Positions 37,561 through 46,967 of a stretch of DNA of 64,000 bases are shown in pieces. Position 1 is the first letter of the stretch. Every line of letters begins with the position of its first letter. The stretch comes from Prorocentrum cordatum (Eukaryota > Sar > Dinophyceae > Prorocentrales > Prorocentraceae): assembly GCA_963575745.1 (NCBI GenBank), contig CAUYUJ010019948.1, positions 415,918-479,917 of the forward strand, given 5' to 3'. The translations under genes were made by a program, and so were the position numbers. The notes under the pieces were generated by a model. The model searched no databases, was not told the origin of the DNA, and worked only from the letters and a program-made list of their open reading frames with translations.

Positions 37561-38412
37561 TACCCGCCGCCGCCGCCGCCCCTTAACAGTTTGACAATCG
37601 ATTGCGCAGGGTCTAAGACCCCCCCGCGAGGGGGGTCTTTACCGTTGCGCAATCGATTGCGAAACAGTTAGGCGCTCCGCCGCCGCCGCCGCCGCCGCCG
37701 CCGCCCCTTAACCGTTTCGCAATCGATTGTGCAACGGTTAAGACCCCCTCTCGCCAGGGGGGGGGCCTTGACCGTTGCGCAATCGATTGTGGAACGGTTA
37801 AGCGCCGCCGCCGCCGCCGCCCCTTGACTGTTTCACAATCGATTGCGCAACGGTTAAGGCCCCCCCCCTCGCCAGGGGAGGGCGTTAACCGTTGCGCAAT
37901 CGATTGTGAAACGGTCAAGCGCCGCAACCGCCGCCGCCGCCGCCGCCGCTCCGCAACCGCTTAACCGTTTCACAATCGATTGCGCAACGGTTAAGACCCC
38001 CCTCTCGCCAGGGGGCCTTAACCGTTGCGCAATCGATTGTCAAACGGTTAAGCGCTCCGCCGCCGCCGCCGCTGCCGCCCCTTAACCGTTTCAAAATCGA
38101 TCGCGCAACGGTTAAGGCCCCCCCGCCCCTCGCCAGGGGGGGGGGGGGGGGAAGGGGCTCAACCGTTGCGCGATCGATTGTGAAACGGTAAAGGCACCCC
38201 CCCCCCTGGCGAGAGGAGGGGGTCTTAACCGTTGCGCAATCGATTGTGAACGGTTAAGGGGCGGCGGCGGCGGCGGCGGCGGCGGCGGCTGAAACCGTTT
38301 GACAATCGATCGCGCAACGGTTAAGCCCCCCCCCTGGCGAGAAGGGGGGGGGGTCTTAACCGTTGCGCAATCGATTGTGAAACGGCTAAGGGGCGGCGGC
38401 GGCGGCGGCGGC
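37561..38412. repeat. nested CAATCGATTG palindrome block with GCC/GGC runs
   Basis: About fourteen copies of a ~31-bp imperfect palindrome centred on CAATCGATTG (for example AACCGTTGCGCAATCGATTG followed by TGAAACGGTTAAG) alternate with C-runs/G-runs and CGCCAGGGG spacers. Neighbouring palindromes are themselves mirror-related across CCCCC...GGGGG spacers. The left part carries (GCC)n and the right part (GGC)n, so the whole block is an inverted repeat centred near 38150. It is framed on both sides by TGTTAGAGCTC arrays. Confidence 0.9.
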
Positions 38413-39570
38413 GTTAGAGCTCCCAGGGGGCCCTAACATAGCAAGTTAGAGTATGTTAGAGCCCCTGGGAACTCTAACATGGTATGTTAGAGCTCCGTGG
38501 GGCTCTAACATGGCATGGAGCTCCCTGGGAGCTGAAACATGTAATGTAAGAGCTCCCAGGGAACTCCCTGGCACCTCTAACCTAGCATGTTAGACCTCCC
38601 AGGGAGCTCTAACATGGCATGGTAGAGCTCCAGGGGGCTCTAACATGTTATGTTGGCACTCCCAGGGAGCTCTAACATGGCACGTTATATTATGTTAGAG
38701 CTCCCTGGGAGCTCTAACATCGTATGTTAGAGCTCCAATGGAGCTCTAACATAGCATGCTAGAATATGGTAGAGCTCCCTGGGAGCTCTAACATCGTATG
38801 TTAGAGCTCCGTGGGAGCTCTAACATCGTATGTTAGAACTCCGCGGGACCTCTAACATGTCATGCTATAGCTCTCTGGGAGCTGAAACATGTCATGTAAG
38901 AGCTCTCAGGGAACTCCCTGGCACCTCTAACCTAGCATATTAGACCTCACAGGGAGCTCTAACATGGCATGATAGAGCTCCAGGAAGTTCTAACATGTTA
39001 TGCTGGCACTCCCAGGGAGCTCTAACATGGCATGTTAGAGCTCCAACGGAGCTCTAACATAGCATGTTAGAGTATGCTAGAGCTCCCTGGTAGCTCTAAC
39101 ATCGTATGATAGAGCTCCATTAGAGCTCAAATGGAGCTCTAACATCGCAGGTTAGATTATGTTAGAGCTCCCTGGGAGCTCTAACATCGTATGTTAGAGC
39201 TCCGTGGGAGCTCTAACACGGCGGCGGCGGCGGGTAGGTTAGAGCGACCAGGGAGCTCTAACATAGCATGTTAGAGCTCCCATATCAGAGCTCCCTGGGA
39301 GCTCTAACATACCGAACGGAGCTCTAACATAGCATGTTCGTAGGTTAGAGCTCCCTGGGAGCTCTAACATGGTATGTTAGAGCTCCGTGGGAGCTCTAAC
39401 ATGCTCCAACATGCTACGTTAGAGCTCCCAGGGAGCTCTAACATGGATTGTTAGAGCTCCAACGGAGCTCTAACATAGCATGTCAGAGTATGTTAGAGCT
39501 CACTGGGAGCTCTAACGTGGTATGTTAGAGCTCCGTGGGAGCTCTAACATGGCATGTTAGAGCTCCCGGC
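38413..39570. repeat. TGTTAGAGCTC palindromic repeat array 4
   Basis: The longest array, about 35 copies. It includes a higher-order duplication: segments with GAACTCCCTGGCACCTCTAA recur near 38566 and 38910. A GGCGGCGGCGG run with GGGTAGG is at 39218, matching the junction at 33530. Confidence 0.9.
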
Positions 39571-39789
39571 CTCCTCGTCGGAAGCGGCCCCCTCGACTGG
39601 CTGGGATTAGGGCTGGTTTAGGTTGATATGTGTGATGTGTTTTTGATGTGATTATGGTCTTTCCTGTTGCTTGATGTTTTTATGATTGTGATTATGACGA
39701 TGTCCTGTCTTCCTGATTGTGGTGATGACGATGCTTATGACGATAATAATGAGAATTTCGAATGGCGACTATCCGATCGTATCCATACA

Positions 39790-39918
39790 ATCAACACCAT
39801 CTCCATCACCATCAACACCATCATCCATCACCATCATCACCACCATCATCACCATCATCATCATCACGACGACGACGACGACGATGGCGGGGGGACGGCA
39901 TGCGGACGTGCCCAATGG

Positions 39919-39959
<41 letters not shown>

Positions 39960-39965
39960 CGGGGG
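39790..39965. repeat. ATC/CAT and GAC microsatellites
   Basis: CACCATCATCACC tract to about 39870, then ACGACGACG tracts to 39960. The upstream 39580-39790 sequence is AT-richer (TGTGATGTG-rich) and shows no gene. Confidence 0.8.
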
Positions 39966-39979
39966 GGACGGCTCGATGG

Positions 39980-40435
39980 GAGCTCTAACATGCTATGTTA
40001 GAGGCCCCATCGAGTATGGGTGGCAACTCTAACATGCTGTTAGCATAGCAAGTTAGAGTATGTTGGAGCTCCTTGGGAGTTCCGACATCGTATGTTAGAA
40101 CTCCGTGGGGCCTCTAACATGTCATGTTATATATATAGCTCCCTGGGGGTTGAACCATGTGATGTAAGAGCTCCCAGGGAACCCCCTGGCACCTCTAACC
40201 TTGCATGTTAGACCTCCCAGGGAGCTCTAACAGTGCATGTTAGAGCTCCAACGGAGCTCTAACATAGCACGTTCGATTATTTTAGCTCCCTGGGAGCTCT
40301 AACATCGCACGTTAGAGCTCCAGCGGAGCTCTAACATAGCATGCTAGAATATGGTAGAGCCCCAACGGAGCTCTAACATCGCATGTTAGAACTCAGCGGG
40401 AGCTCTAACATGATATGTTAGAACTCCGTGGACGC
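39980..40435. repeat. TGTTAGAGCTC palindromic repeat array 5
   Basis: About twelve copies, several degenerate. It abuts unique sequence (40436-40588) and then paralogue 2. Confidence 0.85.
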
Positions 40436-40588
40436 ACGAAGTCAGCGCCTGAAATCAATCTAGCAACGCCTGCTCCCAGAACGAAGTAGTCAAGGATCGA
40501 GCTCGAGGTGGGGCCCCGACAGGTGGGCGCTGCGGGGGCCATAAGGAGCATACCCAATTTGCGAACAAATCCAGGGCCTTCCAAAACT

Positions 40589-41507
40589 TCAGGAGCCATA
40601 TTCCAGCCCCCTGCGCCGCGTCAGCGCGGCGAAAGAGCCAGCACGCGAGCCAGGCTGCACGCCTCCGACATCGGCTGCCAGACGCCCATGCGAGGTCACT
40701 TGTCCTGCTGCTGAGCTCACTGGTGCTGCTGCTTGCCCTTCTGCTTGAGCTCCAATTTTCTGATCGAGCTCCTCGACGTTCTTCTGCAGGTTGCCCTGTG
40801 CCCGCAGGAGAGCCGCGAGCATCTGTCCCTGTGCCCGCAGGAGAGCCGGAATCTCATCCATCTTCTCGTCCTTGTTCTGTGCGTTGGTCAAGAAATTGAG
40901 CATCGTGGTGATAACGGTGGTTAGCCCGTCCTGCTGCTGCTGCTGCTGCTGCGTAAGCTTCTGCTGCCACTGCTGTGCTCCTGCTGTATCAGCTCCTGCT
41001 GCTGCAGCTCCTGATGACGCAGTTCTTGAGCTGTTCCAGCGTTTCCAATTGTTCTTCTCTCCTGCAGCTGTTCCAGTTTCTTGCTGATGGCCTTCACTTT
41101 GCCATTGCTCTCCTCTGCCTTCTATGGCCCTGACCTTGGCCTTCTTCGTCGACCTCCAGTCCTCCGCTTCATCGTCTCCCCGCTTCTGGGCGTAGCTCGA
41201 GTGGAGCTCCACAGTGCTCATGATGATAGAGCATCATTACATGGAACCAGCGATGCTTATTCTTTACATTCTTGATGTGGTCCTGCGAAATCTGGCGCGT
41301 CGGGGCTGTCCATTTGTCGCACGGTGAACAAAACCACCAGGGCTCATTAGGTTCTCCACTCGTCTTCGAAACGTACTCCTTAACTTGTAGCCATGGAGCA
41401 TCAACGCGTCCAGTGTCAGGGTCCATGATGACGGTTTCTGGACATGGGCCAGGAGGCCCCCCTGCGCTGCCACCCGTTTCTGGCATGGCAGCCTGCAGGC
41501 GCTGCAA
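40589..41507 (-). pseudogene. hypothetical coiled-coil/Gln-rich protein, paralogue 2 (deletion frameshift)
   Basis: Same organisation as paralogue 1: MQRLQAAMPETGGSAGG, DAPWLQVKEYVSKTSGEPNE, CDKWTAPTRQISQDHIKN. Here about 35 bp corresponding to the NACPQGTDEEKAAW part are missing (near 41221-41253), which changes frame. The remainder is open for 210 codons (from 41221: MSTVELHSSYAQKRGDDEAE, a Gln run, LTTVITTMLNFLTNAQNKDE) and ends in a coiled-coil-like tail with LLRAQGQMLAALLRAQGN, an internal 11-residue duplication. The Gln run is longer than in paralogue 1. Because the two copies are broken at different places, neither break is ancestral. Confidence 0.5.
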
Positions 41508-41553
41508 GAAATGCCTTGAGCCGAGGTGCTTGCGCTACAGGAAAGCTGGGTGT

Positions 41554-41846
41554 GCTCTACTACTGCAGCGGCTGTCGCAGCGGCCGTTGCAGCGGCTGTT
41601 GCAGCGTACTTGCTATTCTGCCACTTCTGCATCGCAGCCTCAATCGTCCCAGAGGTGAGGTCGAAACGGGAGATCGTCCTCACGCTCGCCAGTTTCTTGG
41701 TTGAGCTCTACTACTGCAGCGGCTGTTGCAGCGGCTGTTGCAGCGTAGTGGCGATTCTGCCACTTCTGCATCGCAGCCTCAGTCGTCCCAGAGGTGAGGT
41801 CGAAACGGGAGATCGTCCTCACGCTCGCCAGTTTCTGGGTTGAGAT
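41554..41846. repeat. ~146-bp tandem duplication with CGGCTGTTGCAG units
   Basis: Both units carry a run of CGGCTGTTGCAG (12 bp; three copies in unit 1, two in unit 2), then CCACTTCTGCATCGCAGCCT and CGAAACGGGAGATCGTCCTC. Unit 2 is the more standard copy since it joins the reading frame of the WW-like exon. Confidence 0.85.
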
Positions 41847-42042
41847 AATGCATCTTCGTCAACGCGCCTGGCACCGAATCGTAGTACGACACCCAGCCTA
41901 GCGGAATAAGGTTATCATTCTCCACGGTAGTTCTCACTGGTTGCACGTTTTTGAACTCCACTGGCAGCTGGATGCACTGGCGCACTGGCGCACTCGAGGC
42001 CCTTGTCCCTTGTCCCAATGTCCCTTGTTGGTCAACGGTCAA
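41779..42042 (-). CDS. WW-domain-like exon
   Basis: The 87-codon frame contains LIPLGWVSYYDSVPGALTKM, then HYLNPETGEREDDLPFRP. This fits a WW module: a first Trp after LG, an aromatic followed by N-x-x-TGE, and a Pro at the end. The second Trp is replaced by acidic residues. I infer a protein-interaction exon. The frame starts at 42042 but the real exon may begin at about 41975, and the stop at 41779 lies in the tandem duplication. It may be an exon of the same gene as paralogue 2 just downstream. Confidence 0.35.
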   Translation of the reverse strand: MTVDQQGTLGQGTRASSAPVRQCIQLPVEFKNVQPVRTTVENDNLIPLGWVSYYDSVPGALTKMHYLNPETGEREDDLPFRPHLWDD

Positions 42043-42138
42043 CGGTCAACGGGGCAGCTTCCCCCACCACGTACCACGTCTGGGTAGTGGCCACTGCGCG
42101 CCCAAGACAGCGGAGCTGGGCAGCTTCGCAAATGGCGC

Positions 42139-42561
42139 TCATAATGTCCTGCAGACACATAGGAAGCTGCATGCGCAGTGCCTGACCGCAAGCCCCTGCT
42201 GCGACGCGACCTTGTTGTCAGCACGGGGGAAGTGCGCGATCACATGCTTCTCAACCTCTCCGCATTGTTTGTCGGGGAAGGACGCGACCACTTGCATCTC
42301 GTCGTAGCTGAGCTTGTGCCCGCGCATGAAGCTTCGGTCGTTTCCTCGCCACCCCCATCCTCCATTCCATCGCCATGAAGGGTCGCTCGCCGTGCCGATG
42401 TAGACGGAGCGCCCAGGGGCGATGGCGCGATCGTGGAGGTGCCGCACGCGCTTCATCACTAGACCAACGTCGATGACGATGAGGGGCTGGTGTACAAACA
42501 TCGATTGCATGCCGCGACAATCACTAAGCACCTGTCGAGCGTCCTCCCGGCGCCTTCCCAC
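42139..42561 (-). CDS. GIY-YIG endonuclease-like domain
   Basis: Within the 140-codon frame, APGRSVYIGTASDPSWRW near 42400 resembles the YIG-x(4-6)-P-x2-R core of GIY-YIG nucleases. GHKLSYDEMQVVASFPDKQC and EVEKHVIAHF follow, placing a Glu where the family's metal-binding Glu is expected. The upstream GIY half of the motif (QPLIVIDVGLVMKRV) is weak. The upstream frame (42459-43376) overlaps this one and a frame change near 42550 would join them. Role unknown; it could be a domesticated or element-derived nuclease. Confidence 0.4.
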   Translation of the reverse strand: MGRRREDARQVLSDCRGMQSMFVHQPLIVIDVGLVMKRVRHLHDRAIAPGRSVYIGTASDPSWRWNGGWGWRGNDRSFMRGHKLSYDEMQVVASFPDKQCGEVEKHVIAHFPRADNKVASQQGLAVRHCACSFLCVCRTL

Positions 42562-43376
42562 ATCATCTTAAGCCGCGTCTCTCGGCTGCGCGAGCGCATG
42601 CGACGCCTGGCAGGCGCTGTCACTCTTTTGCCGTAGTCGTCGAAACAGGCGACCTTCGCGAACTGAAATGCGCTGCCGCCATCGACCCCTGCAAAGGCCC
42701 TCGGGCTCCGAACTCCAGAGGCCTTGTCGCCGCCGTCGCCGCATCCTGCTCGGCCCTCGACAGCGTCGGCAGGCGGCCCCCCGCGTGAAAGGTCGAGCCC
42801 CAGGCGATCTGTGATGAACGAAACTGTGTCATTGTTCCCCTTGCCCATGCCACCACCATTAACGCCCTCGGCGCTGATGGTGTCATTGGCCATGACCTTG
42901 ACCTTGACGTTCACGCCGCAAGGCCCTCGAGCTGCTCCGCCGTCTCCGACGCTCCCAGGAGGAAGCGACGATGCTGACGCTGGATGCACCTGTGCTGGAG
43001 AGGGCGATGCTGTCTGGATCTCGCAGGCCCTGGTCTCTGGAGGCGATGCCGACGGCTCTTGCAAGCCCTTATCTCTGGAGGAAGCGATGCTGCCTGGATC
43101 TCGCGCTGCTCTGCGGGTGCCGCCAGCGGCGCCCACGCCCGCTGCAAAACCTCCCTGGTTGGCTCGTTGCGGACTCGCAGCGGCGGCGGCCACGGTCCGA
43201 ACGTCCACAGCAACTCTGGCTTCAACATAGAGCGTCATACCCCCAGTGGCCTCGCCATCCGAGCCGCCGAACATGTCTCGCAGAAGGCAGGCAGACACCG
43301 ACTGCGAGCCCGCGCTGGGAGACCCCTGGGGTGAGGTGCTGAATAAAGGATCCCCCATGGCTCTTGCCCCAGCCAT
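42459..43376 (-). CDS. hypothetical N-terminal part upstream of the GIY-YIG-like domain
   Basis: A 305-codon frame starting MAGARAMGDPLFSTSPQGSP at 43376. It is Ala/Ser/Gly-rich for the first half, then has VNVKVKVMANDTISAEGVNG, VSFITDRLGLDLSRG and FQFAKVACFDDYGKRV. Two ~110-bp stretches around 42960-43180 (GAGGAAGCGATGCT... with GACGCTGGATC) are internally duplicated. It leads towards the GIY-YIG-like frame and probably forms one gene with it after a small intron or an indel near 42550. Confidence 0.35.
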   Translation of the reverse strand: MAGARAMGDPLFSTSPQGSPSAGSQSVSACLLRDMFGGSDGEATGGMTLYVEARVAVDVRTVAAAAASPQRANQGGFAAGVGAAGGTRRAARDPGSIASSRDKGLQEPSASPPETRACEIQTASPSPAQVHPASASSLPPGSVGDGGAARGPCGVNVKVKVMANDTISAEGVNGGGMGKGNNDTVSFITDRLGLDLSRGGPPADAVEGRAGCGDGGDKASGVRSPRAFAGVDGGSAFQFAKVACFDDYGKRVTAPARRRMRSRSRETRLKMMWEGAGRTLDRCLVIVAACNRCLYTSPSSSSTLV

Positions 43377-43383
43377 GGGGAAC

Positions 43384-43825
43384 TAGCTTGGGCCAATCTG
43401 CCAAGATGATGTAAAGATGCGAATCCTGTCGCGGGTCTGCTGGGGTGCTCGGGGCTCTGTGGGGTCCTGGGAGTGGTGCCCTAGGGCCCTAGGGCCCTCT
43501 CTGGTGGCCTCTTCCTCCTCGCTTGCTGCGTCCAGCTGGTGGCGACCAGGGAGGCACTGGGCACCAGCAGGCCGAAGGCTGAACAATTCGAACCAGGCAG
43601 CCCGAGCATCCAAGCGCCTAGCGGCCTGGAGAGTGAGACAATCTGCATAAGGAATGCAGTTGATCTGAATATGGGCGTCTCTCTCCTCATCTCTGAGCTC
43701 AGGGATGCATGGGGGCGCCTGCGCTCGCTGTTCCAGCCATGCGCAGCACATGCGCAGAGTCCGATCGTGGGCCCATTCCCACTCGCGCCAGTAACAGATG
43801 CTCTCGCGGGCACCTTAGCTCAGAG
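43384..43825 (-). CDS. hypothetical exon of ordinary composition
   Basis: After an AGCTAAG acceptor-like site near 43820 the frame reads ESICYWREWEWAHDRTLRMC, CAWLEQRAQAPPCIPEL, RDAHIQINCIPYADCLTLQA and ARAAWFELFSLRPAGAQCLP, ending at a TAG near 43384. Its composition is protein-like and unlike flanking repeats. A dyad variant (GCTGTTCCAGC on the plus strand) lies at about 43727. No family recognised. It ends only about 8 bases before the next minus-strand frame begins. Confidence 0.35.
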
Positions 43826-45015
43826 CGTGATGCGCTCCACCCCCCTCCTCCCACCTGGACTCCTCCTCCTGCTCCTCCTCCTAGCCTCGTCCTCCTCGTC
43901 ATCGTCATCCTGGTTCCCCCACGTGGGCCTGCGGGGGCGCCGCGGCCCGCCCGCGGCAGCGCCGCCCGCCACCAGGGACCTGGGGGGTGGGGAGGCGCAG
44001 GAGCTGTTGCAGCGGAGGCGCAGCAGACGGCGAGAGGAGACGAGTCGGAGAAGCTCGCCGTTCTGTTGTCACGCTTCTCTGCATAAGCAGCTGTTCCTGC
44101 GATGCCTGGCCCGATCGAACCTCGGGCGCACACCCGCATGCCTATCACTAGGAGCCTAGTGGACAGGCTTCTGCACGCCGAGAGACGGAGGGCGGCGCTC
44201 CTCTGGGGAGAGCTTGAAAGGGAAACTACACATTAAATTACCTGCCTCCAGCACGACAACGGCGGCACGCCGAACGGAGGCGCTGTTGCAGCGGAGCGCT
44301 GGCCACAAAGACTCTGCCGATTCCGTGCAACCGCCCCCATCCCAGCCCCTTCCCATTCCCCTCACCACTGCCATCCCCCTGAGTAAGTCAACTGGCAACC
44401 TGAGGCCAGCGAGCTGGATGCCAGGGTCCCTGAACGAGTGGCACGCTCCTAAGATGAGAAGCACGAGAGGACAATACCACACACAATACATGTACTTCGT
44501 GTTGATATGTGTGCTAATCATATACAAACACACACACACACACCTCAGTCGTGCAGCCGGCCCAGCATCAAGGAAAACCGCGAGACAAACCCAGTCCGCA
44601 CAGCGTCGAAGCGTATGCGGTGGGCTGCACAGGCGTGCCACTGTTACAGTATAAGGCAAACTTCAGGTCACCCGCGCCGAAGGGTATCTGACAGACAGTC
44701 ACCACCCGACGCGACTGGAAGCACTTCGCCGACCGGGTCAGGCGCTTGAGAACTTGCAGTGTTGAGTCATGCTAGCCGCCCACAACCCCACTCGAAATGT
44801 GTGCGAGGGCGCCGCGTACTCGAATTGTGTGCGTATCTGTTGCATAGCGGAAGGCAGGGCTCATCCGAGAGGCGCATCTGTGCAGGTCGGCCAAAACTGG
44901 CGCTGACAGAAGCAATGCCTAAACCAGAACTGGCGCGTCGCAGTCGACTGTTGCAGTCTACCAGAAGCGCGCTCGGAGAGGCCCCGCGATTTACTGTGAC
45001 AGTCTGTGCAAGCTG
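43826..45015. other. intergenic or intronic sequence with dyads and a CA repeat
   Basis: No gene recognised. It holds a TCC tract (43850-43910), exact CTGTTGCAG dyads at 44004, 44283 and 44948, a CTGTTACAG variant near 44641 and an (AC)n run at about 44527-44545. The dyads and bits of sensible frame suggest unrecognised exons. Confidence 0.4.
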
Positions 45016-46929
45016 TCAGCTGCTCCCAGACGCGGGCTCGTCCCACCGAGGCTCACAGAGTTGCTTTGCCTCGTCAGGGTGAGTGTAATACATGGGCGCG
45101 ACTCTGTCGTACAGCGTTCTTGGGCGCGGGCGACTGTAGTAGTTGCCATGGTACTGCACCTGCACGTCCACGAGGATCCCGAAGATGTGCTCCCTGAAAC
45201 AATAGCCATTGATGTTCTGCCTGATGCCGCCGATCCAGTACTTGTACTCGCGCCTGTGGAAGTCCCATTCTGCCTGGATCACAATGTGCGCGTAGTATTG
45301 GTGCTGCGGTTGCACCAGGCAGAAGACGATGTCTCCTTTCTGCACGGTGGACGCCTCCTTCACGACGCAGCCAGGGCCCGCTTCCGCTGTTACAGCTTCG
45401 ATGGGGTGAAAGGTGCAGAAGTCGCGCGACTGCGCCAGAGGCCACATGGAGTTTCCCGAGCTCGGGTACCACGCGGGGAAGCCGGCTAGGAGGTACTCAT
45501 GTATCATATTGTTCCTCTCTCCCCGCAGCTTTAATTCCAGAACTAATTTGTCGGGGTCCGACGCTGCACCCTCGACCAGCGCCCAGTCCTTGTGGAGCAC
45601 GGGAATGGCCTCGTGCGGGGACGACAAAACAAAGGGTGGAAGGCGCTTCGGCTTGCTCTGCTCGACGACTGCGGCCTCCTCGGGGGGCAACTTGGCGATG
45701 GACTTGTAACCTTTGGACTGCTCCGCCGTCTGACCGACCTTTGCACGTAGTGGGAAGGCTGCCTTGGCTCTTGCAGCTATGCGGGCATTCGTCGTCTGTT
45801 CCGCCTGCCGCTTAAGAAGTTTCCCGCGCTCGATAGGCTCCTCGCTGTGCTTCACGGTGGCAGAAACCGTCGTCGCCCGTGTGGCTGACCCACGTGGAGC
45901 CTGGGATAAGAGCTGGCGCCGCTCAGCCTCCATGTGTTCCTGCCGCGCTCGCTCTGGCTCGGGCTTGTAGTGGTCCGCCTCTTGTCGCAGCTGCTCTCTC
46001 GTCATCGGCGGCGGCGGCGGCGCGACCCTGCCCGATAAATCGATTGGCCGTGGCGGGCGAGCGGGCATCCGTTTCGGAAGAGGCTGGCCCTCCGCGGGCG
46101 AGTCACTGACCCTCTTCGCTGGCGCGTGCTTGGCCCACGGAGTCTTCTGTCTCCAATCATCCTCCTCCTGCCGAAGCGGAGACGTGAGAGGGGCACCCAT
46201 CCCGCGCCGTGCATGGCTTTCTGGCCGTGTCCGTGCCGTGACAGGAGCATCCCGCGCCGTGCTGCGGGTGCGCTCTCTGCCTCTGCGGGTACGGTCACCA
46301 GCCTCTCGGGGGGAGCCGCTGTCGGAGATCGCAATCGTGTGGTGCGGATCACCCGACTGCTCGGCCTGGGCCCGCGTTCTGTCGGCCTCCGACGGAAGCT
46401 CCGTCAGCCTGAGCCCGCTCCTCGCCGCCATCGGCGGCCCACTAGCGCCTGCGCCCTCACGAGCTGTTGCTGCCTCTCGCCGCCCGCTTGACGCTGTTGC
46501 AGCCAACTGGCGCTGGCGCGGCGACGCCTCTCTCTGGCGACTCTGGGCGTTTGACTGGCGCCGCTGCTGCCTCACCCACCGCTGCAGATCCCACTGGTGC
46601 CGTACACAGTCTTCGACCCCAGTCGCCCCTGGCGGGTTCCGACGCTCCCAATCTATCATCTCAGTGTTCCACCTGATCTCCTCATCGCTCAACTTCCTGC
46701 GTGCGGTCGCGTCCAGGCATCCGTAGGGTCTCTCCTGGCCATCCCAGACTCCTGGGCGGTCGAAGATCATCATGCCGTCATTGTCCAACTGCTGCTGCTT
46801 ATGTTGGACCCAGCGCAGGCGGCGCTCATGATCCAACGCCTCATCGTGTTCGCCCTCCTGACGCGCTAACTTTATATTCAACTCGCACCGCTCCCTCTGG
46901 CTCCGCAAGCCTTTGCGCTGGTTGTGCAA
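45016..46929 (-). CDS. large protein with S24/LexA-type peptidase-like C-terminal domain
   Basis: A single open frame of 637 codons from the Met at 46929. The N-terminal ~110 residues are charged and helical (RERCELNIKLARQEGEHDEA). A basic, disordered Arg/Ser/Pro middle follows. The last ~200 residues are ordered: AWYPSSGNSMWPLAQSRDFC has the S-x-M-x-P signature of S24/S26 serine peptidases. KGDIVFCLVQPQHQYYAHIV and GYCFREHIFGILVDVQVQYH continue the beta-rich fold. The Lys expected as general base around YYAHIV is not obvious, so it may be inactive or only share the fold. Downstream (stop 45016) lies unrecognised sequence; upstream lies a palindromic array. Confidence 0.5.
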   Translation of the reverse strand: MHNQRKGLRSQRERCELNIKLARQEGEHDEALDHERRLRWVQHKQQQLDNDGMMIFDRPGVWDGQERPYGCLDATARRKLSDEEIRWNTEMIDWERRNPPGATGVEDCVRHQWDLQRWVRQQRRQSNAQSRQREASPRQRQLAATASSGRREAATAREGAGASGPPMAARSGLRLTELPSEADRTRAQAEQSGDPHHTIAISDSGSPREAGDRTRRGRERTRSTARDAPVTARTRPESHARRGMGAPLTSPLRQEEDDWRQKTPWAKHAPAKRVSDSPAEGQPLPKRMPARPPRPIDLSGRVAPPPPPMTREQLRQEADHYKPEPERARQEHMEAERRQLLSQAPRGSATRATTVSATVKHSEEPIERGKLLKRQAEQTTNARIAARAKAAFPLRAKVGQTAEQSKGYKSIAKLPPEEAAVVEQSKPKRLPPFVLSSPHEAIPVLHKDWALVEGAASDPDKLVLELKLRGERNNMIHEYLLAGFPAWYPSSGNSMWPLAQSRDFCTFHPIEAVTAEAGPGCVVKEASTVQKGDIVFCLVQPQHQYYAHIVIQAEWDFHRREYKYWIGGIRQNINGYCFREHIFGILVDVQVQYHGNYYSRPRPRTLYDRVAPMYYTHPDEAKQLCEPRWDEPASGSS

Positions 46930-46967
46930 GTACTCCCAGGTGTCGACCTGAAGATGGGAGCTCTGCC

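Noticed and set aside
33425-40435. CRISPR-like array (regular short repeats with spacers)
   Set aside because: Repeats are palindromic over their full length, the intervening sequences are themselves variants of the repeat, spacing is irregular and no cas-like genes exist. The setting is eukaryotic.
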